Source: Oehlia diaphana (taxonomy: Eukaryota > Glomeromycota > Glomeromycetes > Glomerales > Glomeraceae). From it: DNA of 54,636 bases. The position numbers and the translations under genes were made by a program. The DNA is taken from contig QZLH01000097.1 of NCBI GenBank assembly GCA_003833135.1, forward strand, positions 44,028 to 98,663, given 5' to 3'. Below the pieces are notes generated by a model. The model saw nothing but the letters and a program-made list of their open reading frames with translations, searched no databases and was not told the origin of the DNA. Of this stretch, positions 1 to 12,612 are shown in pieces (position 1 is the stretch's first letter; each line of letters opens with the position of its first letter).

Positions 1-369
1 TAGGATATTATTAGTAGAATATTATTAGTAAAAAATATTTTATAATAAAATTATTAGTATTAAATAAATACAATTTTATGAATTCCTGAATGTTGAAGTT
101 TCGGTATAAAAAAATGCTATCCGAAACTTATGCGAATATTTAATCGAACTTTTACTAAAAATTATGTGAATCGTAAATCAAAAATTAACCGAAAATCATA
201 TGAATTGTAATCGAAAATTAACCGAAATTTAAATGAGTGGCAGTCTGAGTTGTACAACTCAGTATAAACATTCAGTATAAACATTTGGCCAATTTTGGCC
301 AGATTTTGGACATAATTCAGCCCAAATTTGCCTATCCGAAATTTGACCGAATTGGACTATTTTGACTAG

Positions 370-522
370 TGTTAGCTGTACTGTACGAATTTTTTTTTTT
401 TTTCGTATAGTACAGTACAACTCTTATATATTATATACATATATAAAGCACTGTACTGTACTGCATGAACTTTTTTTAATTCAATCATACAGTACAGTTT
501 AACTGATCGTACAGTACAGTTT
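370..522. repeat. cluster of TACAGTAC-type inverted motifs
   Basis: The motif GTACTGTAC or AGTACAGTA recurs at about 376, 405, 450, 486 and 510, in both orientations. The first pair can form a hairpin around a T-run (stem near 374-386 and 403-418). It is probably the remains of a small inverted-repeat element; no flanking duplication was found. Confidence 0.5.
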
Positions 523-732
523 ATTTATCTACCTCATATATCTACCTTATGTGATGGGTCAAGATTCATATTTTTGCATCACTGTCACTTTTATACCCCA
601 TGTGATTTTTGTGGTGCATCAGCCTCATTTGCTTTTTTACGTAACATTTATCTTAGAAAAATTTTAATTACAAAATTTTTTGCTTCTCGCACTTTTGCAC
701 TTTCAAAATATTAAAATTAAATTTTCATACTA

Positions 733-1157
733 CAGTCAACTCTGGATATAACGAACCTTCCGTTCTAGGAGGTTTAGTTCGGTATATAGTGAATTCGTTA
801 TATAATATACCGAACTGGTTTTCTTTATAGGTAATTTGGGCCAAATTTGTAATGCTGGCCAAAATTATAATTTCTTTTTAACGTAAATTTTTGAAAAAAT
901 TATTAGTCATTCTGGCCAGCACTATAAAATTGGCCTGGACTACTATATAGTCACATGACCATTCATTATAGAAAGTATAAAATTATTACTGTATATAGCT
1001 GATATATAGGGGCTGGTTAAGTTCAGTTCGGATGCGTTATATAGTATTTTATTATAAAAGTTCGTTATATCCAGTGAAATTATTTATAAAAAATCAGTTC
1101 TGATTCGGTATAACGAGGTTTCAGTACAAACAGGTTCGTTATAACCAGAGTCGACTG
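733..1157. mobile_element. MITE with TA target duplication (Tc1/pogo-like)
   Basis: The left end begins CAGTCAACTCTGGATATAAC and the right end, read in reverse complement, begins CAGTCGACTCTGGTTATAAC, with similarity continuing into GAAC. Both ends are flanked by TA (731-732 and 1158-1159). The element is 425 bp and has no coding capacity. TA duplication with CAG-start TIRs fits the Tc1/mariner/pogo superfamily; the family assignment is inference. Confidence 0.85.
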
Positions 1158-1329
1158 TATAAGTAAAAAAATATTAATTTCTTGCTCTTAAAATTTTATG
1201 TTTTTAAATTTAATAAAAAAAATTATTTACTAAAAGTCAATAAAACAATAAAATATGCTTTATTGAAAAAAATGATAAGTTCGTTTGATTTTTACTTTGA
1301 AATTTATGTCTGCTTATTTATTAATAAAA

Positions 1330-1596
1330 TAAAACGCATAACCCATAAAATAAATATAATAAATAACACCTAAATAAATATAAAAACGCGCGTTTCCTAT
1401 GTCTCCTGATAGATATAATAAAGCAAATACAATAAATAACACCTAAATAATATAAAAACGCGTATTCCTAATAAAATAAATATAATAAACAACACCTAAA
1501 TAAATATAAAAACGCGTCTCTCCTAACTCTCCTAATAGATACAATAAAACAAGTATGATAAATAATCTAAATAAATATAAAAACGCGCGTTGCCTA
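1330..1596. repeat. degenerate tandem repeat with ATAAAAACGCG core
   Basis: The core AAAAACGCG recurs at 1382, 1454, 1508 and 1579 (spacings of about 72, 54 and 71). Each is preceded by a related AATAAATAACACCTAAATAA-like stretch and several are followed by a CTCCTAATAGATA-like stretch. The CG-containing cores stand out against the AT-rich surroundings. Confidence 0.65.
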
Positions 1597-2231
1597 AAGA
1601 GATTTAAAAAATGTATAATGCACTTAATTTTGTTACAAAGTATAATTTTAACTCTACAAATATGTAAAATAATTCAATAAAAATAATTATTGAGTAATGC
1701 TATACTTGTTAAGCAACTTTATTTAGCCTCAAAGAATGACCAAAGTACCAAAATTATGCTCTAATCTTTGTATAAAAAAAATAAACAAAAAAAATAAAAA
1801 CAGTTAATATAGCAGTTAAAAATAAACCAACAATAAATTTTATATTTAAATAATTATTAAAACTTGATATTTACAGCTTTTTATCTGACATTAAAGAAAG
1901 AAAGAGAAAAAAGAAGAAAGAGTTACGAAAGTTACAAATCACTGTTGTTAAACGTAAATAAATAAATAAATAAATCAATGAGGCTGATGTGGCACAAAAT
2001 CACGTGGGGGTAGAAAAGATCCGCTTTAGACGACCTCCTAATATAGTAAAGAGTGATTTCCTACTATTTTAGCTTTATTTTATGTGAAATCAGTTTAAAA
2101 ATCTAATATAAATAAGTGTATTGTTGATGAACACGTGGTTCAAATCAACTCTACCACTAAACGTCAAATGTAGAATATAAAAGCAGCTCGAATTCGACAC
2201 CGAATTCGACAGTTTTTTATAAATAAAAATT

Positions 2232-4746
2232 ATGGGAAGGCCTAGAGATTCAAAAAAAAATATTCCTTCTCCTACGACTACCTCAGTTACTGGCTCTTCA
2301 AAATCTTCAGCACCTTTAAAAATAAAAATACCTAGAAGTGAAGCTTTATTAAGAGATAAACAAAAACGTCGACTTTCTACAGGTACAAAGAAAAGACCTA
2401 TTATATTAGGTAAAATACCTGAGGATGACGATATTGAAGAAAAAGATATTCCCATTGAGGAACAATTTATATTAAGGTTGATGGTTCCAGAGGATGTTAA
2501 ACAAAAGTTTAGAGAAAAAGTTAAAACCGGAAAATTTACTGACGATATTGGGATTATTTTTAAAGGTAAACTAATTGAAGATTTATTTCAAATCAAAAAA
2601 TAATAATTTATTTTTTTGATTCAATTTATTTTATAATAATTAGATCCTCGTCGTGCAATATTCACTTTTGAAAATCAAAAATATCGTGCTAAGTTAGTCG
2701 ATTTACCTTGTATTATTGAGGCTCAGAAAACTTTTAATAAAATACAGTACTATAAAGTTGCTGATATCTGTCAGGTATTTCCAACAATCCATTTAATAAT
2801 TTTCAATAAATTCAAAAATTTCAGTTCAATTCAATTTTAATTTAAATTTTAATAGATGTTAGTTGTAGAATCTCAAATTCAAGATGATGAACAGTTATTT
2901 ACTGAAAATTCTAAATCTTCAAATGTTGACGAGTTTGAATGGCCTGACGGATTAACAACACCTCCTTTGAAGAATGTCAGGAAAAGAAGATTTAGAAAAC
3001 GTATCTCTGCTAAGGTAAAGTTTATTTAATATTTTAATGCGTTCTTATGTACCGCTTTGGATTGAATTATGGAATGAGGTCGTCTCTTACAAATTTATAA
3101 AATTCAGAGGTTTAAATTTGATCTTCTTATCATGACTATTCAAAAAAAATATAAATTTTTTTATGTTCAAAAGTTAAAACTTAAGCAAGAGAATGGTAAA
3201 AAATAGGTAAACATCCTATCTGAAAATTAAATAGACCAAAAAAAAAAAAAGTTTATGAATTTGCTATTTGAAATGATGATTTTAGTTAATTTATGCGTTT
3301 TGAGTGCTTCTACTCTACCTTCTTGCTGATTACTATTTCCACGTCAAATATCTAAATTAAACTATACAATCTTACAAATATCCTGATTCTGATATTAATT
3401 TAATATTAAAGATTATATTTACTAAATTCGATTCATTTTATAAAAACGTGATATTATTGCTTAATATAGAAAATTGAAGACATCGAAAAAGAGGTTGAAA
3501 AATTGTTGCACGAAGATTCGTTAGCGGAGGAAGTTAAGCTTGGTACTTATATTTATAATAATCATCATTACTTTCATTTAAAATATTTTTTTTAACCGGT
3601 GAGTTTCAAATTAATCGAAACAAAGTATGGGAGGATGCAATTGATTCAGAAACAGCAACACCAGCTGCATATATTGGGTCAAAAGCACATGAGGAAGAAG
3701 AACAAGAGGAAGTTGAAGAAGTACAAGGTGAAGAAGATGATTATGATGTAGAATTAGAAGAAGATACGACAGTATTAGGCGAGGAAATTCTTGATGAGGA
3801 TCAATTTTCAACACCCGATGATGATTTGCAAAAGGAGTTCGAAAATGCTCTTGAAAGATTTGATGAAATGTCTGACTCTAGTGATAAAAATGATGAAGAA
3901 GAAGAAACAACAGAGTCGGAAGAATCTACTTCAGAATCGGACGAGGATGAGGATGAAGATCGTATGTCATTAATAAAATATCAAATGAATATTTTTTTTC
4001 ATATTGTATATTAATTTTATCTATGATATTTTTTAGCTGAATTGACACAAATATTGAATAAACGAGAAGAATTAACTACCGATATTGCTAAATTAGAAGA
4101 AGAAATTAAAAACTTTGAATCACATTTCGCTTCTGCAATCAATCCGTTAATACAGGTTTGGTTCTTATTAGATAAATCGTATCTTTTTTTTAAAAAAAAA
4201 TTTTTTATAATCATTAAATTTCATTAATAATAATAGGAACGACTTACCGGCAAAATTACTACAGCTAAAGAAGATTTATCACAAAAGCAGCAAGAAATCG
4301 AAACTGGAGATAAACGAATTGCTGAAATTCAAGAGAGAATGAAAGCTCAGGTAGCTGAATTAAAGAGACTTTCAAAAGAAAAAATGAAAGGAAAGAGAAG
4401 AGAATCGGATGAAGATTCAGAAAACGAGACAGAAAATGAGAATTCATCAGAAGAAGATGATGATGAGCAAAATGAAGAAGAAAATAAAAAGGATGATAAG
4501 CAGGAGGAAGATAAGGATTCTAAAAAAGATGATTCAATGTTTCTTCTTGGTGAAGATGAATTTTATGAAGAGGAGTTAAATAATAAGGATGATGATGATG
4601 ATGGTGATAACAAAGAAGAAATTTTAACCGTAGATAACGAAGGACAAGATGAAAATGAGGGTGATATAATGGATATTGAAGATGATGACAAAGAAAAATC
4701 TAAAGAAGGTAGCGAAAAAAGTCAACGTAGTAACGATGAAGGCTAA
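2232..4746 (+). CDS. TAF7: TFIID subunit TAF7 (TAFII55 family)
   Basis: This is subunit 7 of the general transcription factor TFIID, which in known homologues binds TAF1 and controls its activity. Seven exons fit: 2232-2565, 2644-2774, 2856-3014, 3470-3532, 3604-3961, 4037-4155 and 4237-4746, giving about 557 residues. The TAFII55 N-terminal domain spans about residues 76-165. It shows the start EEQFILRL and, across the first two introns, DPRRAIFTF, YRAKLVDLPCIIEAQKTF and YYKVADICQMLVV, all hallmarks of the family. The C-terminal half is very acidic (E/D-rich from about 3650) with short coiled-coil segments. The length is close to yeast TAF7 and longer than human TAF7. The end of exon 4 is the least certain junction: the donor GTTAAG at 3533 keeps the frame, whereas GTACTT at 3543 does not. 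Confidence 0.92.
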
Positions 4747-5994
4747 TAAGAGTGTAAACCTGTATATTTAAAAAACAATATCCCTAATTTATATATTAAA
4801 TTGCATTTAGCAATTAAGTTGGAAGATTTAAAAGATTTTAATTTGAAGGAAATTAGTTCTTGCTCCAAATTTAGCATATATTAAAGTGTAAAGTGTTATA
4901 AAAAAACTTTTTGAGTTTATAAATTGTAAACATACTTTTTATAGATTCATATAAATAAAGTGATCATTTAAAAATGGACAAATCTTCAAAAATTTATAGT
5001 AAGTGATAAAAACAAACTTTTGAATTATCAGTTGATTCATCTTAATCTAGAATTGAGTATAAGTAGAATAAAATTTGAAAAAAATAACTTCTGTTTATTG
5101 TTTTATAGAAAAAAATGTAAAAATAAATAAATCTTTATATTATTAGTTTAAATATAAAAGAGCACCAAAATAAAGTATTTTATTTTTATAAAATCTCATT
5201 TTTCAAATAGTATTTAGTATATAAATTTTAAATGTAAATAAAGTTTGTTATAAGATGAAGTAATTCGATTCATAAATTTTGACTTTTATAAATTTCTTCC
5301 TTTAGGTTTGAAAATTTCTAGTTTACGAATTTATGATTTTTACTATCTTTAATTTTTAATTTATATTTTAATAGATTAGTCAAATATGAGTATAATAATC
5401 TATATATTAAATACTTATTGGATGGGATATAGATATCGGTCGAAGAGTCGAAGACTCATCCAATAATAAATTAATTCTGATTTAAATACACCAAATTTTG
5501 CTATTTACATAGGAACATAGTACAGATTTTTTTTTGTTCAATTATTATTTGATCTGAAAATTTTAAGCAGGAAAAATTATCTCTTTATAGTCAATTGTTG
5601 AATACATTAGCTGGCTAAGTAAAAGAAAGAAACGTTTAAAAGGCATGCCTGCCGAGTCCTAACCCATATGATGATGGCCCCTCCATGTACCCATCCTCGT
5701 CCTAATATCCCATTGCTGCATACGATTTTCGGATTATGTAGCCATCGCGTGATAATTAAATATTTGTAGTGCAGAATCATTCGTCTTACGCCATCCTTTC
5801 TTAATCAATACAAATCAATACAAATCTCGTAGGGTTATATTTACAAATAAAGAAAATTAAGAATGAGATGATAAATAATAAACTCATTTTATGCATATCG
5901 AATCGGAATTGTAAGTACTTCAACTCCGTTAAGGATTCCCTATAATTATGGCGAATAGCCGAATAATCAACAAGAACAAAATTCATTTCTTACG
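4747..5994. other. intergenic, no gene seen
   Basis: AT-rich spacer between the TAF7 stop and the esterase start. A somewhat more GC-rich stretch lies at about 5640-5790. I see no coding frame, RNA gene or clear repeat. Confidence 0.6.
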
Positions 5995-6893
5995 ATGACA
6001 ACTTCAATTCTTTTATTGGGTGATTCTCTGACAGAAGGATACAGTAGATATGGTACCGTTTATCATCCTTATGGAATTCAATTTAGGAAAAGATTCGAGG
6101 AAGCTGAAACAGAAGTTGAGGTAAAAAGCAAAAAAATAAAATTAAATATCGGTTCCCAATTTAATTATACGCAATATATTATTAATTATTACAGGTAACA
6201 ATAGAAGGACAATCAGGAGCTCGTGTTGTAAGTAATTATGAGAATCGTCTTCGGAGAGCAATAAGCAAGCAAACTGATAAAGGAAAAAAGTTTGATTATG
6301 TTGTCATATTAGGAGGTAATGAAGTTCTTTTTCTGTAAAAAATTTTCGTTTCGTTTTCTTCTTTTTATTAAACATATACGTTTTGATAATTTAGGTACAA
6401 ATGATGTTTGTAATATGTTTGATTCTAATGAAATATTTAACAAATTAAAAAAACTTTATGATATTTGTGAAAATCATGGTGCAATCGTATTTGCATTAAC
6501 TATTATGGAGATGGAGTTCACTTATATTGTGAGTATTAACTATGTTTTTTTAGATTACTTGTTTATTTTAATAATACATTATTTTAATCTTTTGTATTAG
6601 GATGAACCCGAAAAAAGAAGGAAAGAAGTGAATGAATTGATAAGGTTAGAAATTAACATAAAAAAATTTCATTAATTTCTAATGAAAACTAATATTTATT
6701 TTATAATAGAAATTATTCAGCGGAGAATGATAAAATTATATTATGTGATTTATCAAAAGAACTTCCTATAAATTCTATTCCAAAAGATCAAAAAGAATTA
6801 TATTGGGATGATGGTGTTCATTTAACAGTAGAAGGTTATGATCATATGGGTGATATAATTTTTGAAGCATTATATAGTCATATCAAGAAATAA
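5995..6893 (+). CDS. GDSL/SGNH esterase (IAH1-like)
   Basis: This is a small SGNH-fold esterase, most like the isoamyl-acetate-hydrolysing (IAH1) group. Five exons (5995-6120, 6195-6315, 6395-6528, 6601-6644, 6710-6893) encode 202 residues. Block I is GDSLTEG with nucleophile Ser11. A GQSGARV segment supplies the block II glycine. GGTND (Asn near residue 85) is block III, and is created by joining exons 2 and 3. DDGVHL near the C-terminus supplies the Asp176/His179 pair. There is no signal peptide, so the enzyme is probably intracellular. The length is near the 200-240 usual for the group. The natural substrate cannot be told from sequence. Confidence 0.9.
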
Positions 6894-9765
6894 TTCATTT
6901 TAAGTGAATAATATTTCAGTTTAAAAACTTGTTTAATTAAATCTCATGTGAGAAAAGTCATAATAAAATAAATATTCGCAATATACAGTAGTTGCTAAAT
7001 ATAGAAATCATGGCACTCAATTACATTACAGATTTTTCCTTAATAATCAACAATCATCATTATAAACCAAATTCTTCATTAATCCATTAAACTATTTCAA
7101 ACAATAATTCATCATATATTGATGGCTTTTATAATTCTATTTTAATAGAATAGATAGGAAACATGTTCGTGAATGTAGACTAATAAGGTAATCAATGTTG
7201 GGATGATGTATTGCCTTTTTTTGTCTTTTTTTTAAAAAATTCATTACATAAGAAGTTTCGTGAATGATTTGCAAAGGGGAAGGCTTGAAAAGTCGTAAAA
7301 CCGATTTTGTGTAGGTTCTTTGTTCGGCGTCTGCAGGCGAAAAGGCTATTCGGGAGGTGTTGCGAGCTAGAGGGTTAATAACGTTATTCCTAAAAATTTT
7401 ACAAAAGCCATTAACACATCACCAAGGGAGTGATAAACATTTCTATAGGTACCAAAATCAGATCTATAAATAATTTCCAAATCGGTAAAATTTTAAATAC
7501 CCGTGACTTTCAAAATCAATACGTAAATAGTATAGCTCAAACATTCGAATTTATATTCCTTGTCTTGTATAAACTAGTACATTTCTTCCCTTACAAAATG
7601 TATCAGCTAGATTATGTCTAAGATAGTTTTTTGATAAAGCGTGAAGTTCTTTAAAAAAGGTCCAACCCCTTTATTCAATGAAAACACACGCGAAAACTTT
7701 ACGTCATATTCATCGAGAATTCTATTTAGTATGTTCAGATGGCGAAGATGGCGGGAATGGAAAATCTTAAAATTAATTATTAATAATATAAGCCACACTC
7801 GTGTCATAGCCTCTAATAAATGACTCAAGTAGAAAAAGTTTCCTTCCCCTGGAGTTTTGAATTCATCAAATCCCAAAGCAATTGCTAGAATTTATAACAC
7901 TCTTGAAATATAGCCCTTGAATAATGAATTAACTACCTCAAAATATGCTTTTTTCTTGATCTTTCAATCCTTTGGCACATGTTCCGTCGAAATAGCAATA
8001 TGGGTAATTTGGCAAATCTTTATTAGCCACCATTGATGTTCATTTCAAAGGCAAAGCATATGAAAGATTTTGGCATCCGAAAAGAAAGGAATAGAACTTA
8101 GAGACAAAGAAGAACTGTATCTCGAAAAAAAAGTGAAATAATCTATACATGGATGCTATAAATCTAGTCTTACTAATTGCAAATCATCTGAAAAAAAGCG
8201 CAAGCATTAAATTAATAATGAAATTTTACCAAACTCATTGTGAGTAACTAAGGTTCTTACTTGTTTAACAAGCATAGGGCTATATAATTGAATTTATTTC
8301 TGTGGCTGTATACGAAAGCTTCTAATTTCAATAAAATTGATACAACTGGATATCGTACACCAGTCTAATGTATTATTCCGAAGAAGGAGAAAGTCTGCAC
8401 TATGATACTTTCCCAACACATTCATAAATAACCGGAACCAAATCTCTTTATAGTCAGCTCACAAGTAACCAAGTATAACCACGACAAAGAAGAAAAGGAT
8501 GCAAAAATATAGGTAGCAAAAACACTATTGGATTGTAATTTGTAAATGGGATTTTGTATTAGAGTAAGTCTCATACTTGACAAAAATCCGCTGAGTATTA
8601 TGATGTTACTTTCTTCAATTAATCAATTCTCTAAGGACAAGGATGGTTTCTTAAGTACATTAGACGAAAGTATTGTTGAACAGATGTGTAGCGATGTAAG
8701 GAGGGAAGAAGAACAGAAGATAATATGGAGCAAGATATTAGCTTTCTTTGTAATATTATTAATATTATTGATCATGATATCAAAATCACTAAAGATCCGA
8801 TGTCTAAAGTAACATAAAATGATGTGTTTCATACAGAGAAACATGCCTCAAGCCGATCTAATGGAATAAATACTATTATTTTTTAAAGAATTCTTTACTG
8901 AAGTGAGTGGACTTTTAATTAAAAAAATGATTGGGCAGTTCAAGAATGATCAGATGAAGATCTGAATTACAGTTATATCATAAGTTGGATTCTTTTATTT
9001 TACAATAAATACTATTTATGAATTTCAATTGAAATATACCAAGATCTATATCATGGAACCATTTCCCTTACCTAATATATGGGCAGATATAGTAAAGCCC
9101 ATATAGTAATATTAGACTTGTTGGAGTATGAGATTTGTATAAATGGGCCTCGGAAGAAATTAAATATAATACAAAGACCACAAAATTAACATTCTCAGTT
9201 AGCGTTTGTTATCTGAAAGCATAAAATAATACAGGATTTTATGAGGTGAAGGTGGATTTAAGTTGACAACAAGAACGATTAATACTCTTACAGAAAATGC
9301 TAAGAAAACATATTGTGATAATTGTATGCTTGTTATCGTTTAAAAATAAATCAATCTACTCCTAATTTAGCAAGATCTGTTTATCATTAAATGATTAACT
9401 TTAAACGCTCATTATGCATATTATATTTATTGGTTATCTATCTCCTATCTAACATACGGAGGTTTTACATTAAACCTTTTAAAACCTTTGTGGATTGGTC
9501 AAGTGACACACTCATAAGGCTACTTTTTAGCCCTGTATAAATAATAATATTTCCCGATTATTATACAATAAGTTATTCCGAATATTCACTTTATTTTCCT
9601 TTTTTTCCTTTGTACCTCTAATATTCGGATTTTTTATATAAATAAAGTAAAGTGTTCATTCATACAAATTTTTTTTTAGGATTCTTTCCTTCATTTTACT
9701 TTTTTTTTTTTTTTATGAGATAGAATTTAAAGAAATTAAACGAAGGAATCAATTTAAAGATAAAG
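6894..9765. other. gene-poor 2.9-kb region
   Basis: No convincing gene. A relatively GC-rich island lies at about 7236-7440. The stretch 7960-8500 has short open pieces broken by stops in every frame and may be old degenerate coding or repeat sequence. An 88-codon frame at 8546-8812 ends in a hydrophobic segment but has no recognisable homologue or splice continuation. T-rich blocks at 9590-9720 probably belong to the fungalysin promoter; a TATAAATAA box lies near 9536. Confidence 0.5.
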
Positions 9766-12337
9766 ATGAAACCAACGAAGACTATTACTTTAATAACATG
9801 GGCGTTGTTAGCCTTGGCAGCTAGCGAAAGTAGAGCTCATGCTATTAATAATAAATTTACCTCTACTTCAAACATCTCGAGAAGTAAAGGAAATTTTGGA
9901 CCGGAACTTGCTCATCGATCATATGTAGTTCCAAATTCGTTACGTACCACGAACCCTTCCATTAACGCATTAACATCGCCTAACGAAGAATTATCACCTC
10001 AAGAAATTGCTATCAAATTCGTTAAAGAAAGCCTTCATCCAGATGCTGATTTTAAAATTAAAAATATATATAAATCGGAACATAATGGGATTACTCATGT
10101 ATATATTAAACAAATTTATAATGGATTAGAAGTTGTTAATGGTGACTTAAATGTCAACATTGACAAATATGGTAGAGTAATCTCTTATGGTGATAGTTTT
10201 GTTTTACCGCCATCACTTGGTCAAAATAAATGTTCCGATTTCTCTAATCAACCTGAGGAAGAGAATATTTTTATGAAAAATGGAAAATATTTTATCGCTT
10301 CTAATTCTCGTCAAGTTTATATTTCTACTCGTCCTTTAGATTTTTTAAACCAAGGAAAAAAGAATGTAAAAGGTAGCGATGATCATAATACAGTTAAATA
10401 TAACGTTAATGATTCAGGAAAATCTATATCACCATTTGAGGCATTAAACTCGTTTTCATCATACATTGATAAACAAGCTATTAAACCAGAAAATTTACAA
10501 TATTATGAATCATTTGATGATCAAGGTTATTTAATGGTTGAAAATGTTCCTTTCGCTTTATCACCAGTTAAAATTTCACAAAATTATATTCAACTGGATG
10601 ATATGTCATTGCAATTGGTTTGGGATTTACAAATTGAAATGGAAAACAATTGGTATCATGCACATATTAATGCTAATACAGGTGAATTAATTGCATTGAT
10701 GGATTGGGTTTCGGATGCAACTTATAATGTATTCCCATTAGGTGTAAATGATCCTTCAGATGGTGGTCGGGAGTTAGTTACTGATCCTAATGATGTTATT
10801 TCTTCACCTTATGGTTGGCACAATCAAGGGGAAAGAAATTTTACCAATACTATTGGTAATAATGTTTATGCTCAAGAAAATTTAAATGGAAGATGGGAAT
10901 GGGAAAATAATTATAGACCTGAGGGTACTGAATTTTTAATATTTGATTTCCCATTGAATTTATCTGATCCACCCAAAACTTATATTGATGTTGCTGTAAC
11001 CAATTTATTCTACTGGAATAACATGGTAATGTTTTAAACAAATTTATAATTAAATTAATTCACCCAAATATTTTTAAAATATGCAAGTATATAATTCTCT
11101 TTCCTTTCAATAGGTTCACGATTTGTTTTATAGATATGGTTTTAATGAAGTCGCTGGTAACTTCCAACAAAATAACCATGGTAAAGGTGGTAAAGAAGGA
11201 GATCCAGTAATTGCAAACGCACAAGATGGATCCGGATATAATAATGCCAACTTTGCCACACCTCCGGATGGTCAACACGGTAAGATGCGCATGTACGTTT
11301 GGGACATATCTAATCCATGGAGGGATGGTGATTTAGAATCAGGAATTATTGTAAGTGATAATTATAGAGCAAAATAAACATTTTTTTTTTTAAAAAAAAA
11401 ACAATATAATAATTTTTTTATAATGAATAGATCCATGAATATTCCCATGGAATTTCCACTCGATTGACAGGAGGACCAGCTAATAGTGGATGTTTAGGAT
11501 GGGGAGAAGCAGGTGGTATGGGAGAGGGATGGGGAGATTTCTTTGCTACCATTTTACGTATGAAACCCGAATTTAATAGTACTAAAGATTTTGGTATGGG
11601 TAATTGGGCTAATGGCGATAATGGAATAAGAAAATATCCCGTAAGTTATAAAATATTTTTTAAAAAACAAGTGAAAATTGATGTTAAATACTAAAATTAA
11701 CCTTATAACTATTCTTTACGTAGTATTCTACTTCGAAGTTAACTAATCCTGAAACATATAAATATGTAGATAAACCTGAGTATTGGGGTGTACATGCTAA
11801 AGGGTAAATATATTTATACATAATTTTTTTTTTTGTTAAACCTTTTTTTTTTTTTGGCCAAATATTTAATTTTAATTATTACTTTCTCTCTCAATTTATC
11901 GTAATAGAGAGGTTTGGGCAGAAATATTGTATGAAGTATATTGGAACTTGGTAGAAAAACATGGTTTTACATTAGAATGGTTCCCTCCTACGGTAGAGAA
12001 TGATTCATATAAATGGTATACAACCAAAACATCACCTGATGGCATTGATACGATTAAATATCCAAAACATGGTAATACTTTAGCATTACAATTGGTCGTT
12101 GATGGTATGAAATTACAACCATGCCGTCCATCATTTATTGATGCGCGTGATGCAATAATTCAATCCGATGAAATTTTAACTAATGGTGAAAACAAATGTG
12201 AACTTTGGAAAGGTTTTGCAAAACGTGGTCTTGGTATTAAAGCTAAAATTATTGGTTCAAATCCTTGGGGTGGACTTCATGAAGAAGATTTCCATGTTCC
12301 TGTAGATTGTGAAGATAGTCCTGATGATGAAATTTAA
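9766..12337 (+). CDS. secreted fungalysin metalloprotease (M36)
   Basis: This is an extracellular zinc metalloprotease of the fungalysin family (MEP-type), made as a prepro-enzyme. Five exons (9766-11025, 11114-11350, 11431-11640, 11724-11803, 11908-12337) encode about 738 residues. A signal peptide covers about residues 1-26 (hydrophobic core [10 protein letters not shown], then Ala-His-Ala). Next comes the FTP/PepSY inhibitory propeptide, then the catalytic domain. The zinc site is HEYSHG at about residues 501-506, with Glu502 catalytic and His501/His505 as ligands. The third ligand is in GEGWGDF (Glu about 531). The typical [14 protein letters not shown] and NPWGGLHE segments are present. 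All key residues are intact, so it should be active. In other fungi this family digests external or host protein; the target here is unknown. It is single-copy in this window. Confidence 0.95.
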
Positions 12338-12612
12338 AGTAGACCTTTTCTTTCTTTTTTTTTTACATGGTGTAGTAGTAAAGTTTGTCTCTTGTTACAT
12401 AATTTTCAATTTTTTCTTTAATAAATTATATGAAGTTTGAAAGTTAATTAAATAATTTATTTGAATTTTTTGGCTAAAATTGGGAAGACACTATGTTCAT
12501 TCTATATAAATTAAGAAAAGATAAAATAAAAACAGCCCGAGAAAGTAAAATAAAATAAAATAATAATACAGTAAAATCAATTAATCATAAAATCTTAAAA
12601 AAAAAAATTTTT

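Larger units (their letters stand above)
1..2231. other. gene-free AT-rich region upstream of TAF7
   Basis: No open frame here looks coding. The stretch holds a cluster of TACAGTAC-type motifs (about 370-522), a MITE (733-1157) and a degenerate tandem repeat (about 1330-1596), listed separately. A CACGTG motif lies near 2003, about 230 bp upstream of the TAF7 start codon, and may belong to its promoter; that is inference. Confidence 0.7.

Noticed and set aside
7607..7876. 89-codon minus-strand frame
   Set aside because: Upstream and downstream frames are broken by stops, and no motif could be named.
8546..8812. 88-codon frame with a C-terminal hydrophobic stretch
   Set aside because: No recognisable family, no splice continuation, and hydrophobic stretches arise easily from AT-rich sequence. 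Not listed as a gene.
12338..12612. Possible element in the short spacer between fungalysin and ARG8
   Set aside because: Only A/T runs between two convergent 3' ends; nothing beyond likely polyadenylation signals.
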